DNA of 64,000 nucleotides from Thermanaerothrix solaris (GTDB lineage Bacteria; Chloroflexota; Anaerolineae; Anaerolineales; Anaerolineaceae), in contig NZ_JAUHMF010000001.1 of the NCBI RefSeq assembly GCF_032334255.1, positions 558,001-622,000 on the forward strand. Reading direction: 5' to 3'. The position numbers were made by a program, and so were the translations under genes. The notes beneath the pieces were generated by a model. It saw only the letters and a list, made by a program, of their open reading frames with translations, searched no databases and had not been told where the DNA came from. How positions within the stretch are numbered: the first letter of the stretch is position 1; each line of letters starts with the position of its first letter. Of this stretch, positions 52,919 to 60,062 are shown one piece after another.

Positions 52919-54208
52919 ATGATTTTTCACCACGCCAAAAAAATTCATAGATTGGTTCCTTTATCCTTGGGTCGCATCCTTTTAGCGGCCACTTTGCTAA
53001 TTGCATCCATTGGGACAAGCATCGTTTCCGCTCAAGGACCCGGATGGATACGTGTCGCTTTTATCAATGTCGGCCAGGGCGATAGCATCTGGCTCCATGG
53101 GGAAGATCAATACGATGTTCTCATTGATGGTGGACGGTTAGCGGCTGGTCCAACAGTCGTGGCCTATTTACAAAACCAAGGCATTGACGATCTTGACTTG
53201 CTCATTATCACCCACAGCGACTCAGACCACATCGGTGGCTTGGTCTCAGTTTTACGTTCCACCTATACCATCGAAGCCGTGGCCGATAATGGGCTCCCGT
53301 GCTCAACCTCCATCTGCCAAACCCTCACCGCCGAGCTCGTCAAACGTGGCTTGACTCCCACCCCGCTGGTCGCTGGGCAAAGCCTCAACGCAGTGTTAAT
53401 CAACTTGCAAGTCTTAAATCCTCAGCCCATTCTGAGCGGCGATGATAATGAAGATTCCGTGGTCATCCGAGCCGTGCATGGGCAAATCGCTATCCTGCTC
53501 ACAGGCGATATCAGTACCACTGCTGAAACCACGCTGATGGCCAACGATCTACCCCTTCAGGCACAGGTGCTCAAGGTAGCGCACCATGGAAGCAAATACA
53601 GCACGGGCGAGAACTTTCTGGCCACCGTGCAACCCACCCTCGCGGTCATCTCGGTCGGTGATAACTCCTACGGTCATCCTGCACCTGAAACCTTAGATCG
53701 CTTGGCCGCCAGCGGTGCCCAAATACTGCGCACCGACCAAATCGGCACCATTATCCTGTATAGTGATGGCAATAGCTTTTGGACGGCTCAGGCTACATAT
53801 GCGGTATTTCTACCCTTAATCCTGAGAGAATTTTCCTCTCCTCCCCCAACCCCCACCCCAATAACTCTTCCTTCCCCACCTCCTCCCCAGGTTAGGATCA
53901 CCCATATCGAGTACAACCCACCTGGTGATGATGTTCAAGGTGAATATGTTGAGATCCAAAATCAAGGTGAAAACACCCAGGCTCTAACTAACTGGACGTT
54001 ATCTGACCAAGCCGGCAATACCTTTACCTTCCCCGAATTTCTCATCGGTAGTGGTCAATTTGTGAAGGTCTGGACGAAAGCCGGCTCAAATGATAGCCAG
54101 AATTTATACTGGGGACGCAACCAGGCTGTTTGGAATAACGACGGGGATTGTGCGTACTTGAAGGATCATAACGGGGGATTAATCTCAACCTACTGTTATC
54201 CTCCCTAG
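52919..54208 (+). CDS. secreted ComEC-like metallo-beta-lactamase with lamin-tail domain
   Basis: 429 residues. Signal peptide at 1-38 ending SIVSAQG. MBL-fold domain at about 43-290 in the style of the ComEC/Rec2 C-terminal nuclease: VAFINVGQGDSIWL, zinc motif ITHSDSDHIGG, LLTGDIS, and VAHHGSKYST. Then VFLPLILREF at 296-305, a Pro-rich linker (PPPTPTPITLPSPPPP), and a lamin-tail domain at 325-429 (ITHIEYNPPGDD, EYVEIQNQGE, LTNWTLSDQAGN). No competence membrane part is present, so this is an exported nuclease-like enzyme. No Shine-Dalgarno is seen. It ends 2 bases from the convergent regulator. Confidence 0.86.
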   Translation: MIFHHAKKIHRLVPLSLGRILLAATLLIASIGTSIVSAQGPGWIRVAFINVGQGDSIWLHGEDQYDVLIDGGRLAAGPTVVAYLQNQGIDDLDLLIITHSDSDHIGGLVSVLRSTYTIEAVADNGLPCSTSICQTLTAELVKRGLTPTPLVAGQSLNAVLINLQVLNPQPILSGDDNEDSVVIRAVHGQIAILLTGDISTTAETTLMANDLPLQAQVLKVAHHGSKYSTGENFLATVQPTLAVISVGDNSYGHPAPETLDRLAASGAQILRTDQIGTIILYSDGNSFWTAQATYAVFLPLILREFSSPPPTPTPITLPSPPPPQVRITHIEYNPPGDDVQGEYVEIQNQGENTQALTNWTLSDQAGNTFTFPEFLIGSGQFVKVWTKAGSNDSQNLYWGRNQAVWNNDGDCAYLKDHNGGLISTYCYPP

Positions 54209-54210
54209 TG

Positions 54211-54690
54211 CTATTCCGCAGTAAAATCCTCCGGGGGAGGCATCCATTCATCAATATTGCGCAAGATGCGCGGCACGAGCGCGTAACCCTTCACGTGCAC
54301 CCCAGGTATAGCAGGTAGCCCGCTGCGCAGGAATTCACGTAGTTGTTCGTTATTTTTAAATCGTACCTCAATCGAGAGATCCTGGGTACCCTGACCAAAT
54401 GCCAAATACGATACCTCGGGCATCGCCAGCAAGGCTTCTATGACGGCTTGTTCCCGGTCAAGATCCACTTCCAGGAAAATATCCGCTGTAATCACATAAC
54501 CAAAGTAGTTGGGATCCACAATACAGGTTAAGCGAATCGCTCCTGCCTCGACCATACGGTCAATGCGGTTGCGTACTGTGCGTTCGTTCAAACCCAGTTT
54601 GCGCGCAATCTCGGCGGCCGGCTTTCGGGCATCCACCTGTAATTCTTGCAGAATCTGATAATCAACCAGGTCAAAAGAATGACGGCGCAT
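54211..54690 (-). CDS. Lrp/AsnC-family regulator
   Basis: 159 residues. N-terminal winged helix: LVDYQILQELQVDARKPAAE, then IARKLGLNERTVRNRIDRMV. C-terminal ligand-binding RAM domain (about 68-140). Members sense amino acids. AGAGGTGAAG lies before the ATG. A palindrome of the same form as that before ptcA lies 50 bases upstream, which suggests that it regulates itself and the agmatine genes. Confidence 0.92.
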   Translation of the reverse strand: MRRHSFDLVDYQILQELQVDARKPAAEIARKLGLNERTVRNRIDRMVEAGAIRLTCIVDPNYFGYVITADIFLEVDLDREQAVIEALLAMPEVSYLAFGQGTQDLSIEVRFKNNEQLREFLRSGLPAIPGVHVKGYALVPRILRNIDEWMPPPEDFTAE

Positions 54691-54739
54691 TTAATTTCTT
54701 CACCTCTTGCGGATTCCAACCACGTTGGATACTATAGCA

Positions 54740-54754
54740 TTTCCGTTTTGGAAA
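54740..54754. promoter_or_regulatory. palindromic operator upstream of the Lrp-type gene
   Basis: TTTCC-GTTTT-GGAAA. It fits the shared consensus WTTCCGTWTYGGAAW with the site at 52734-52748. It lies between the regulator and the SDR gene stop. Confidence 0.6.
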
Positions 54755-54777
54755 CGCAAGAGGGGACTTTGACCTAA

Positions 54778-55818
54778 TTACTGAAATTGCGGTGCCTCAA
54801 TCAACCCCCGCCCCAGCAGAAGCGACCATTGAGATGTCCGTTTCTGCCAAAGCCGCCACCAAGCCACCGTATCGCGCAGGGTTTCTTCAATATCCCGCGT
54901 TTGATATCCCAGATGTTCTCGCGCTTTGGCTGAAGATACCCGAAAGGAATCGCTGACCGTTTCAATCGCATAGGGGGTAAAACGAGGGCGCAAATTAAAC
55001 CAACGTGCTATCATCAAGTTTATATTGGCTATGCGAATTGCCAAATCGCGAGGAGACGTCATCACCTTGATTGAGCGTCCAATTAGATCACCTACCTTGA
55101 CTATTAATTCTTTAATCTCGATCCAGGTACCTGAAAGCAAATAAACTTCACCTCGCTTCCCCTTTTCCGCGGCCAGAATAAGCCCCTGGGCAACATCTCG
55201 CACATCCACAAAATCAAACCCACCTTCTACAGCAAGCATAAGGCGTTGACGCATGGCTTGTCGCACCAAGCCGCCCATTTCTGAACCCAGAAAATCATAC
55301 GGACCGATAATTCCAGTCGGGCAAACGATAACCCCATCTAAACCTTCACGTGTGGCTTGCCGAACCAAAAGTGAAGCAGCCGCTTTTGAACGATCATAAA
55401 TCCCCGCCGGATTTTCCGGATCAAACGGCAGTCGCTCATCCACCGTCTCCCCTGCCTGCGGGCGCTTCAATGCGTGAATGGAACTGGTATAAACCAGCCG
55501 CTTCACCCCTGTAACCAACGCTGCACGAATCACGTTCTGCGTGCCTTCTACGTTGACCCGCCATACCTTCTCGTCCATGCCCGGGCGAATGGCGATTAGA
55601 CTCGCCAGATGAAAGACACAATCCACCCCCTGCATGGCAAAGCGCAGGATATCCTCATCCAAAACGTCCCCAGGCACTACCTCAACCGGCATCCCTTCTA
55701 GAGGCAATAAACTTTCACCCCGCAAGACCAGTGCCCGCACGCGCTCACCCCGAGCGACTAAGTTTCGCACCAAGACGTTGCCCAAATGCCCGGTAGCACC
55801 GGTTACCAGAATAGTCAT
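54778..55818 (-). CDS. NAD(P)-dependent sugar epimerase / reductase (extended SDR)
   Basis: 346 residues. Rossmann motif VTGATGHLGNVLVRNL, acidic pocket VVPGDVLDED, VFHLASL, and an active-site set with Ser in YTSSIHAL and Y-x3-K as YDRSK. Related to dihydroflavonol-4-reductase-like and hopanoid-associated sugar epimerases. Divergent from a TetR regulator, with a dyad in the shared promoter, so probably repressed by it. AGGAGGTCGAG precedes the ATG. Substrate unknown. Confidence 0.88.
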   Translation of the reverse strand: MTILVTGATGHLGNVLVRNLVARGERVRALVLRGESLLPLEGMPVEVVPGDVLDEDILRFAMQGVDCVFHLASLIAIRPGMDEKVWRVNVEGTQNVIRAALVTGVKRLVYTSSIHALKRPQAGETVDERLPFDPENPAGIYDRSKAAASLLVRQATREGLDGVIVCPTGIIGPYDFLGSEMGGLVRQAMRQRLMLAVEGGFDFVDVRDVAQGLILAAEKGKRGEVYLLSGTWIEIKELIVKVGDLIGRSIKVMTSPRDLAIRIANINLMIARWFNLRPRFTPYAIETVSDSFRVSSAKAREHLGYQTRDIEETLRDTVAWWRLWQKRTSQWSLLLGRGLIEAPQFQ

Positions 55819-55838
55819 CTCGACCTCCTCTTTCTTAA

Positions 55839-55859
55839 ATACCGACCAGTTGGTATAAT
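55839..55859. promoter_or_regulatory. TetR-type operator in the SDR/tetR intergenic region
   Basis: ATACC-GACCAGTT-GGTAT (55839-55843, 55852-55856), resembling the ACCGACCGGTCGGT sites of many TetR regulators. TATAAT at 55854-55859, the probable -10 of the regulator gene, overlaps it. Confidence 0.65.
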
Positions 55860-55896
55860 TTTAATAGATTAACCTCACCCGTCAAGGAGATTCACC

Positions 55897-56508
55897 ATGC
55901 CCAAACAGGAACGCGCTGAAGAAACACGACGACGAATTTTAGAGGCTGCCCAGGAAACTTTCGCCAGTCAGGGTTACCAGGCTACCAGTGTCGCCGAAAT
56001 TTGCCAACGTGCCGGAGTAACCAAAGGCGCTTTTTTCTACCACTTTCCGACCAAACACGCCCTTTTTCTTGCCCTCTTGGAAGATTGGCTGTCTCAACTC
56101 GACCAATATCTAAACCCCGATCGTTACCTTGGGAACAACGTTGCCCAAAGCCTGTATGCTATGGCTGATTTGCTAAAGGCTGGGTTAACTCAGGGGCGCG
56201 ACTACTTACCCATGTTTCTCGAATTCTGGCTGCAAGCCGCTCGCGATCCGGTGGTTTGGCAAGCCACTATTGAGCCTTACCGGCGCTATCGCGCCTTTTT
56301 CGCTAACCTTTATCTCCAAGGGATGAATGAGGGTTCCCTTTGCACCGCAGATCCCAGTCTCGCCGCTGTGGCTATGGTCTCTTTGGCTTTAGGTCTGCTT
56401 TTGCAAGGGCTAATGGATCACGAAAGCGTCAACTGGGAGGAAGCCGCTCCGGCTGCGTTTCGCTGGGTGCTTAGTCTTATGGCCCCAGATCCTGCCACAA
56501 CTCCCTGA
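55897..56508 (+). CDS. TetR-family transcriptional repressor
   Basis: 203 residues. N-terminal helix-turn-helix: RRRILEAAQETFASQGYQAT, then SVAEICQRAGVTKGAFFYHFPTK quoted in part (core T-K-G-A-F-F-Y-H-F). The C-terminal ligand domain is all-helical. Typical local repressor of the divergent SDR gene. AAGGAGATTCACC precedes the ATG. Convergent with the nuclease gene, 14 bases apart. Confidence 0.93.
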   Translation: MPKQERAEETRRRILEAAQETFASQGYQATSVAEICQRAGVTKGAFFYHFPTKHALFLALLEDWLSQLDQYLNPDRYLGNNVAQSLYAMADLLKAGLTQGRDYLPMFLEFWLQAARDPVVWQATIEPYRRYRAFFANLYLQGMNEGSLCTADPSLAAVAMVSLALGLLLQGLMDHESVNWEEAAPAAFRWVLSLMAPDPATTP

Positions 56509-56522
56509 AAGCGTACCACTTA

Positions 56523-57128
56523 TTAGGGCCTTGGTGCCCAAAGACCCAATCCTTCTTCCCGCGCCTTGTGCTCCGCCATATGAAATACCTCGGCACAGGC
56601 CACATCCGGCGGGTAACGCAAAGCGTTAGCATAACCACCGCGTACTAATTCGTAATTAATAAATATCTCGCCAACCAAAACATAACGCAGAAGGCGGCCA
56701 TAGCGATCGGTTTCACTTACGTCTTTGATTAAGGTGACCTCCCGCCCGTCCACCAATGCCTGATTACGCGCCGCTGCCTCTTCACCGAAGTATTCAATCC
56801 GTATCGTACTTTCAGGAGTGTCTATTCCGATATAACGCACGTTAAATAACGATCCATTTATTTCGACCTCAACCGTATCTCCGTCAACGACTCTGACGAC
56901 TTTACCTTGTTCTCGGATCGTGTTTGTAGGCAAACAGGCTAATGCGCTAGAATCGGTGAATAGAGGGATGGGTCGTGGTGTAGTAGTAGCCTCACCCAAG
57001 GGTAAATTTCCTTTAGGTGCCAAGGTCTTAACCAGAATAAGCAAAAACAACACCAGTACGATGGTTAGCAAGGTTAGCGGTAATGGTGGGCGACTCCAGA
57101 CAGAGTGAGAAGAAACACATTTGGACAC
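56523..57128 (-). CDS. membrane-anchored thermonuclease-family protein
   Basis: 201 residues from a GTG start (GAGGTTGAT upstream). One membrane segment at about 15-36, a linker with TTTPRPIPLF, then a staphylococcal-nuclease domain (70-200): VVRVVDGDTVEVEINGS, the Ca/phosphate Arg in VRYIGIDTPE, the second-arginine region in SETDRYGRLLRYV, and HMAEHKAREEGLGLW. Cell-surface, Ca2+-dependent nuclease by family. It may act with the secreted MBL protein in DNA use; that is inference. Confidence 0.88.
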   Translation of the reverse strand: MSKCVSSHSVWSRPPLPLTLLTIVLVLFLLILVKTLAPKGNLPLGEATTTPRPIPLFTDSSALACLPTNTIREQGKVVRVVDGDTVEVEINGSLFNVRYIGIDTPESTIRIEYFGEEAAARNQALVDGREVTLIKDVSETDRYGRLLRYVLVGEIFINYELVRGGYANALRYPPDVACAEVFHMAEHKAREEGLGLWAPRP

Positions 57129-57245
57129 ATCAACCTCTGGGTAAAAATATTAGAGATAGGCTCTGGTTGTATTGCTGTTTTTAGAATTATACCGATTCGC
57201 CGATTGACACACCCTTCTAAGTTTTCTATAATGGTTTTAATTTGT

Positions 57246-57259
57246 AATGTTCGAACATT
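57246..57259. promoter_or_regulatory. 14-bp perfect palindrome upstream of the sugar dehydrogenase
   Basis: AATGTTCGAACATT, between the nuclease and the Gfo/Idh/MocA gene. A TATAAC/TATAAA stretch (57268-57280) follows. Looks like a repressor operator; its centre TGTTCGAACA also resembles some LexA-type boxes. Confidence 0.45.
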
Positions 57260-57342
57260 CGGTCAGTATAACATTATAAAGTGATCCCATCCAATTACTC
57301 TCAATTCTCCCTTTTCCTTAATCAAAATCAAAGGAGTGCCCC

Positions 57343-58545
57343 ATGCATAAAATTACCCTCCTCGGAACCGGCCTAATAGGTCAGTTTTATGCCGCCAGCC
57401 TAATCGGGATGCGCAATCGTGACGAGATCAAAGTGGTCTATTCGCGTTCCCCCGAAAATGCGCGCAAGTTTGCCGAAAAATGGCACATTCAGCGTTGGAC
57501 CACTGATCTTGCTGAGGCTATCCGCGACCCCGAAACCGATGTTGTCGTCATCGGATTACCCAATCACCTTCATAAGGAGGCCACGCTGCTTGCCGCTGAA
57601 GCCCAAAAGGCCGTTCTTTGCACCAAGCCCCTTGCGCGCACTGCCGAAGAAGCCTGGGAAATGTTAGAAGCAGTAGAAAAAGCAGGGGTATTTCACGGTT
57701 ACTTGGAAGATTTAGTGTACACCCCGAAAACCCTCAAAGCCCTGGAAGCCGTACGTCAAGGCGCTTTGGGTAAAGTATTATGGGCACGCTCTCGCGAGAC
57801 CCATGGTGGTCCCCACAGCGATTGGTTTTGGAAAAAGGAATTTTCCGGAGGTGGGGCATTAATTGACATGGGCTGCCACTGCATTGAAATCGGCCGCAAC
57901 TTCATCGGAAAGGAAGTTCGTCCCGTCGAGGCAATGTGTTGGGCCGATACCCAGGTGCATCCGATTGAGGCCGAAGACCACGCTATTGGTTTAATTCGTT
58001 ATGAAAACGGCGCTATTGGGCAATTCGAGGTTGCCTGGAACTTCCGTGGTGGCATGGATTTGCGTGATGAGGTGGCCGGTACTCAAGGAACGATCTGGCT
58101 CAACCATTGGCTGCGGACCGGCTTTGAACTTTTCACTGCAGTTGGCCCTCAGGGCTACGTGGCCGAAAAGGCCGAAGGAACAACCGGATGGCTCTTCCCC
58201 GTCGGTGATGAAATCGGTGCACTGGGGTACGTACATATGTTCCTCGATCAACTCAACGCTCTAGATCAGAACCGCGCCCCGATGGAGACGTTTTATGATG
58301 GCTACGTGGTGAACGCCATCATGGACGCATGCTACCGTTCTGTTCAAAGCAAACAATGGGAACCAATTCTATTGAAAGAATGGCGCGGTGGAGGGCAAGG
58401 TGAAGCGCAGCAGGTCCTAGCCGAATATGATCCTGAGCACTGGATTATTAAGACCGAGAAAATGCCCGACGGCAGTCTCAAATACATTTTGCGCCACAAG
58501 CAAAGCGGTGAGATCACCCAAAAAATCGTGCCCCCGGCGAACTGA
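57343..58545 (+). CDS. Gfo/Idh/MocA-family oxidoreductase
   Basis: 400 residues. Rossmann motif LLGTGLIGQFYAASL, VVIGLPNHLHKE, and LCTKPLARTAEEAWEM, where Thr replaces the usual Glu of the E-K-P motif. The catalytic region is DMGCHCIEIGRNF after FSGGGALI. Oxidises sugars, inositols or their derivatives with NAD(P). Upstream of a ROK regulator and an RbsABC-type importer, so part of a sugar or polyol locus. AAAGGAGTGCCCC precedes the ATG. Confidence 0.9.
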   Translation: MHKITLLGTGLIGQFYAASLIGMRNRDEIKVVYSRSPENARKFAEKWHIQRWTTDLAEAIRDPETDVVVIGLPNHLHKEATLLAAEAQKAVLCTKPLARTAEEAWEMLEAVEKAGVFHGYLEDLVYTPKTLKALEAVRQGALGKVLWARSRETHGGPHSDWFWKKEFSGGGALIDMGCHCIEIGRNFIGKEVRPVEAMCWADTQVHPIEAEDHAIGLIRYENGAIGQFEVAWNFRGGMDLRDEVAGTQGTIWLNHWLRTGFELFTAVGPQGYVAEKAEGTTGWLFPVGDEIGALGYVHMFLDQLNALDQNRAPMETFYDGYVVNAIMDACYRSVQSKQWEPILLKEWRGGGQGEAQQVLAEYDPEHWIIKTEKMPDGSLKYILRHKQSGEITQKIVPPAN

Positions 58546-58552
58546 GGAACAC

Positions 58553-58596
58553 GACAACCGGCAGAGTTCTTTCCAAAAGAAACTCTGCCGGTTGTC
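58553..58596. terminator. strong hairpin after the oxidoreductase
   Basis: Perfect 16-bp inverted repeat GACAACCGGCAGAGTT and complement (58553-58568, 58581-58596), loop 12. No U-run follows on plus, so it is a terminator candidate of uncertain strength or an mRNA-stabilising structure. Confidence 0.55.
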
Positions 58597-58657
58597 AAAC
58601 AAATCATACAATTATAGAACTTATCCAAAGAGAGTTTGAAAAATTAATACTTTTGCT

Positions 58658-58688
58658 ACTTTACTTACAAAGTTGAATTTGCTATAAT
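58658..58688 (+). promoter_or_regulatory. promoter/operator of the ROK regulator
   Basis: Extended -10 TGCTATAAT (TATAAT 58683-58688) with TTTACT at 58660-58665 as -35, 17-base spacer. ACTTT-ACTTAC-AAAGT (58658-58673) is a dyad over the -35, a likely self-binding site. Confidence 0.5.
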
Positions 58689-58719
58689 CAAAATACCATT
58701 CCTGCGCCAGGTTGTGCTC

Positions 58720-59952
58720 ATGTCCCAACCTTCCCCTTATATTCTTAGCCGCGCCGAGAAAATGATTGTAGATCTGCTCAGCCAGCATGGTGCGCTCAGC
58801 CGCACCGAATTGGCCTGGCGCACAGGCTATTCTCGCGCCAAAATCGGCGCCGCCGTGCAAAGCCTGCTCGAGCGTGGTATCCTCGAAGAAGTAGGGGACG
58901 ATGAGTCACGCGGTGGCCGTCGGGCGCGGCTGCTCAATTTCGCATCTAATATCGGCTATATATTTGGCGTTGACGTCGGAGCGACGAGTGTAGACATTGC
59001 GCTTTCCGATTTCACTGGTCGTATTCTTTCCCGTTTCGATACTCCTGCCGACGTGCGAGACGGGCCCGATGTCCTACTGGGCATGATCAAGGATCAAATG
59101 TTGATCATGCTTCAGGAGGCGGGACTTGCCCCCGAACAGATTCACGGCATTGGCATCGGTGTTCCGGGACCAGTCGAGTTCTCAACGGGCCTTCTTATCG
59201 CTCCACCGATCATGCCGGGTTGGGAGGCCTTTCCCATTCGTGAGTATTTCAATCGTGTTTTCACCCAGGCCATTGTCATTGTGGATAATGATGTCAACGT
59301 TATGGCATTGGGTGAACTACGGCGGGGTAAGAACATCAACGCACAGAATTTCATCTTCATCAAAATCGGCACCGGCATTGGTTGTGGGATCGTATGTCAG
59401 GGCAAGATCTATCGTGGTAGCAGCGGGTGCGCAGGTGACGTCGGACACATTTGCGTAGATTATAATGGCCCTATCTGTCATTGCGGCAACCGCGGGTGTG
59501 TGGAAGCGATGGCCGCTGGTCCGGCTATTGCCGCCAAAGCCATGCAGGCGGCTCAAGAAGGGCGCAGCCCGATTTTGCAACAGTTAATGGAGAGCAACAA
59601 CGGCGTTCTGACCGCTAAGGATGTTGGCATTGCTGCTGCCCGCGGGGACCGGATTTCCATCGGCTTAATCCAAGAATCGGGCAAATTAATTGGTGAAATG
59701 TTGGCTGGGGTGGTGAATTTCTTCAACCCCAGCCTTATCTTAATCGGTGGCGGCGTCAGCAATATTGGTTATCAGTTGCTTTCCTCGATTCGTCAAGCCG
59801 TGCTTGCCCGATCGTTACCCCTTTCCACGCGAGACCTGCGGATTGAATATAACTCCCTGCGTGGCGAAGCCGGAATTTATGGTGCGATATACCTGGCCCT
59901 GGAACACATTTTCACCACGTCTACCACACCAGGCTTTGAAGATGATGAGTGA
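58720..59952 (+). CDS. ROK-family transcriptional regulator
   Basis: 410 residues from ATG 58720 (GTG at 58714 is an alternative). N-terminal winged helix: MIVDLLSQHGALSRTELAWR, then TGYSRAKIGAAVQSLLERG. ROK sugar-kinase-like domain: GVDVGATSVDIALSD, GIGIGVPGPVE, IKIGTGIGCGIV, and the zinc cysteines in CHCGNRGCVEAM after GHICVD. XylR/NagC-type repressors of sugar operons. It lies between the dehydrogenase and the importer, which it likely controls. Confidence 0.92.
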   Translation: MSQPSPYILSRAEKMIVDLLSQHGALSRTELAWRTGYSRAKIGAAVQSLLERGILEEVGDDESRGGRRARLLNFASNIGYIFGVDVGATSVDIALSDFTGRILSRFDTPADVRDGPDVLLGMIKDQMLIMLQEAGLAPEQIHGIGIGVPGPVEFSTGLLIAPPIMPGWEAFPIREYFNRVFTQAIVIVDNDVNVMALGELRRGKNINAQNFIFIKIGTGIGCGIVCQGKIYRGSSGCAGDVGHICVDYNGPICHCGNRGCVEAMAAGPAIAAKAMQAAQEGRSPILQQLMESNNGVLTAKDVGIAAARGDRISIGLIQESGKLIGEMLAGVVNFFNPSLILIGGGVSNIGYQLLSSIRQAVLARSLPLSTRDLRIEYNSLRGEAGIYGAIYLALEHIFTTSTTPGFEDDE

Positions 59953-59961
59953 TCTCAACCG

Positions 59962-59971
59962 AAAGGAGGTG
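59962..59971 (+). other. orphan Shine-Dalgarno in the importer leader
   Basis: AAAGGAGGTG has perfect complementarity to 16S rRNA, but no start codon follows at a workable distance. A second site AAGGAGGAGTGAGAC serves the binding-protein ATG at 60063. Confidence 0.4.
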
Positions 59972-60062
59972 GTTTCAGTTCCTAACCAACTTCCACGAAG
60001 CTTTTCCGATGTCCCCCTGTTTCTCAATTCCACTTCATAGGTTCTGCAAGGAGGAGTGAGAC

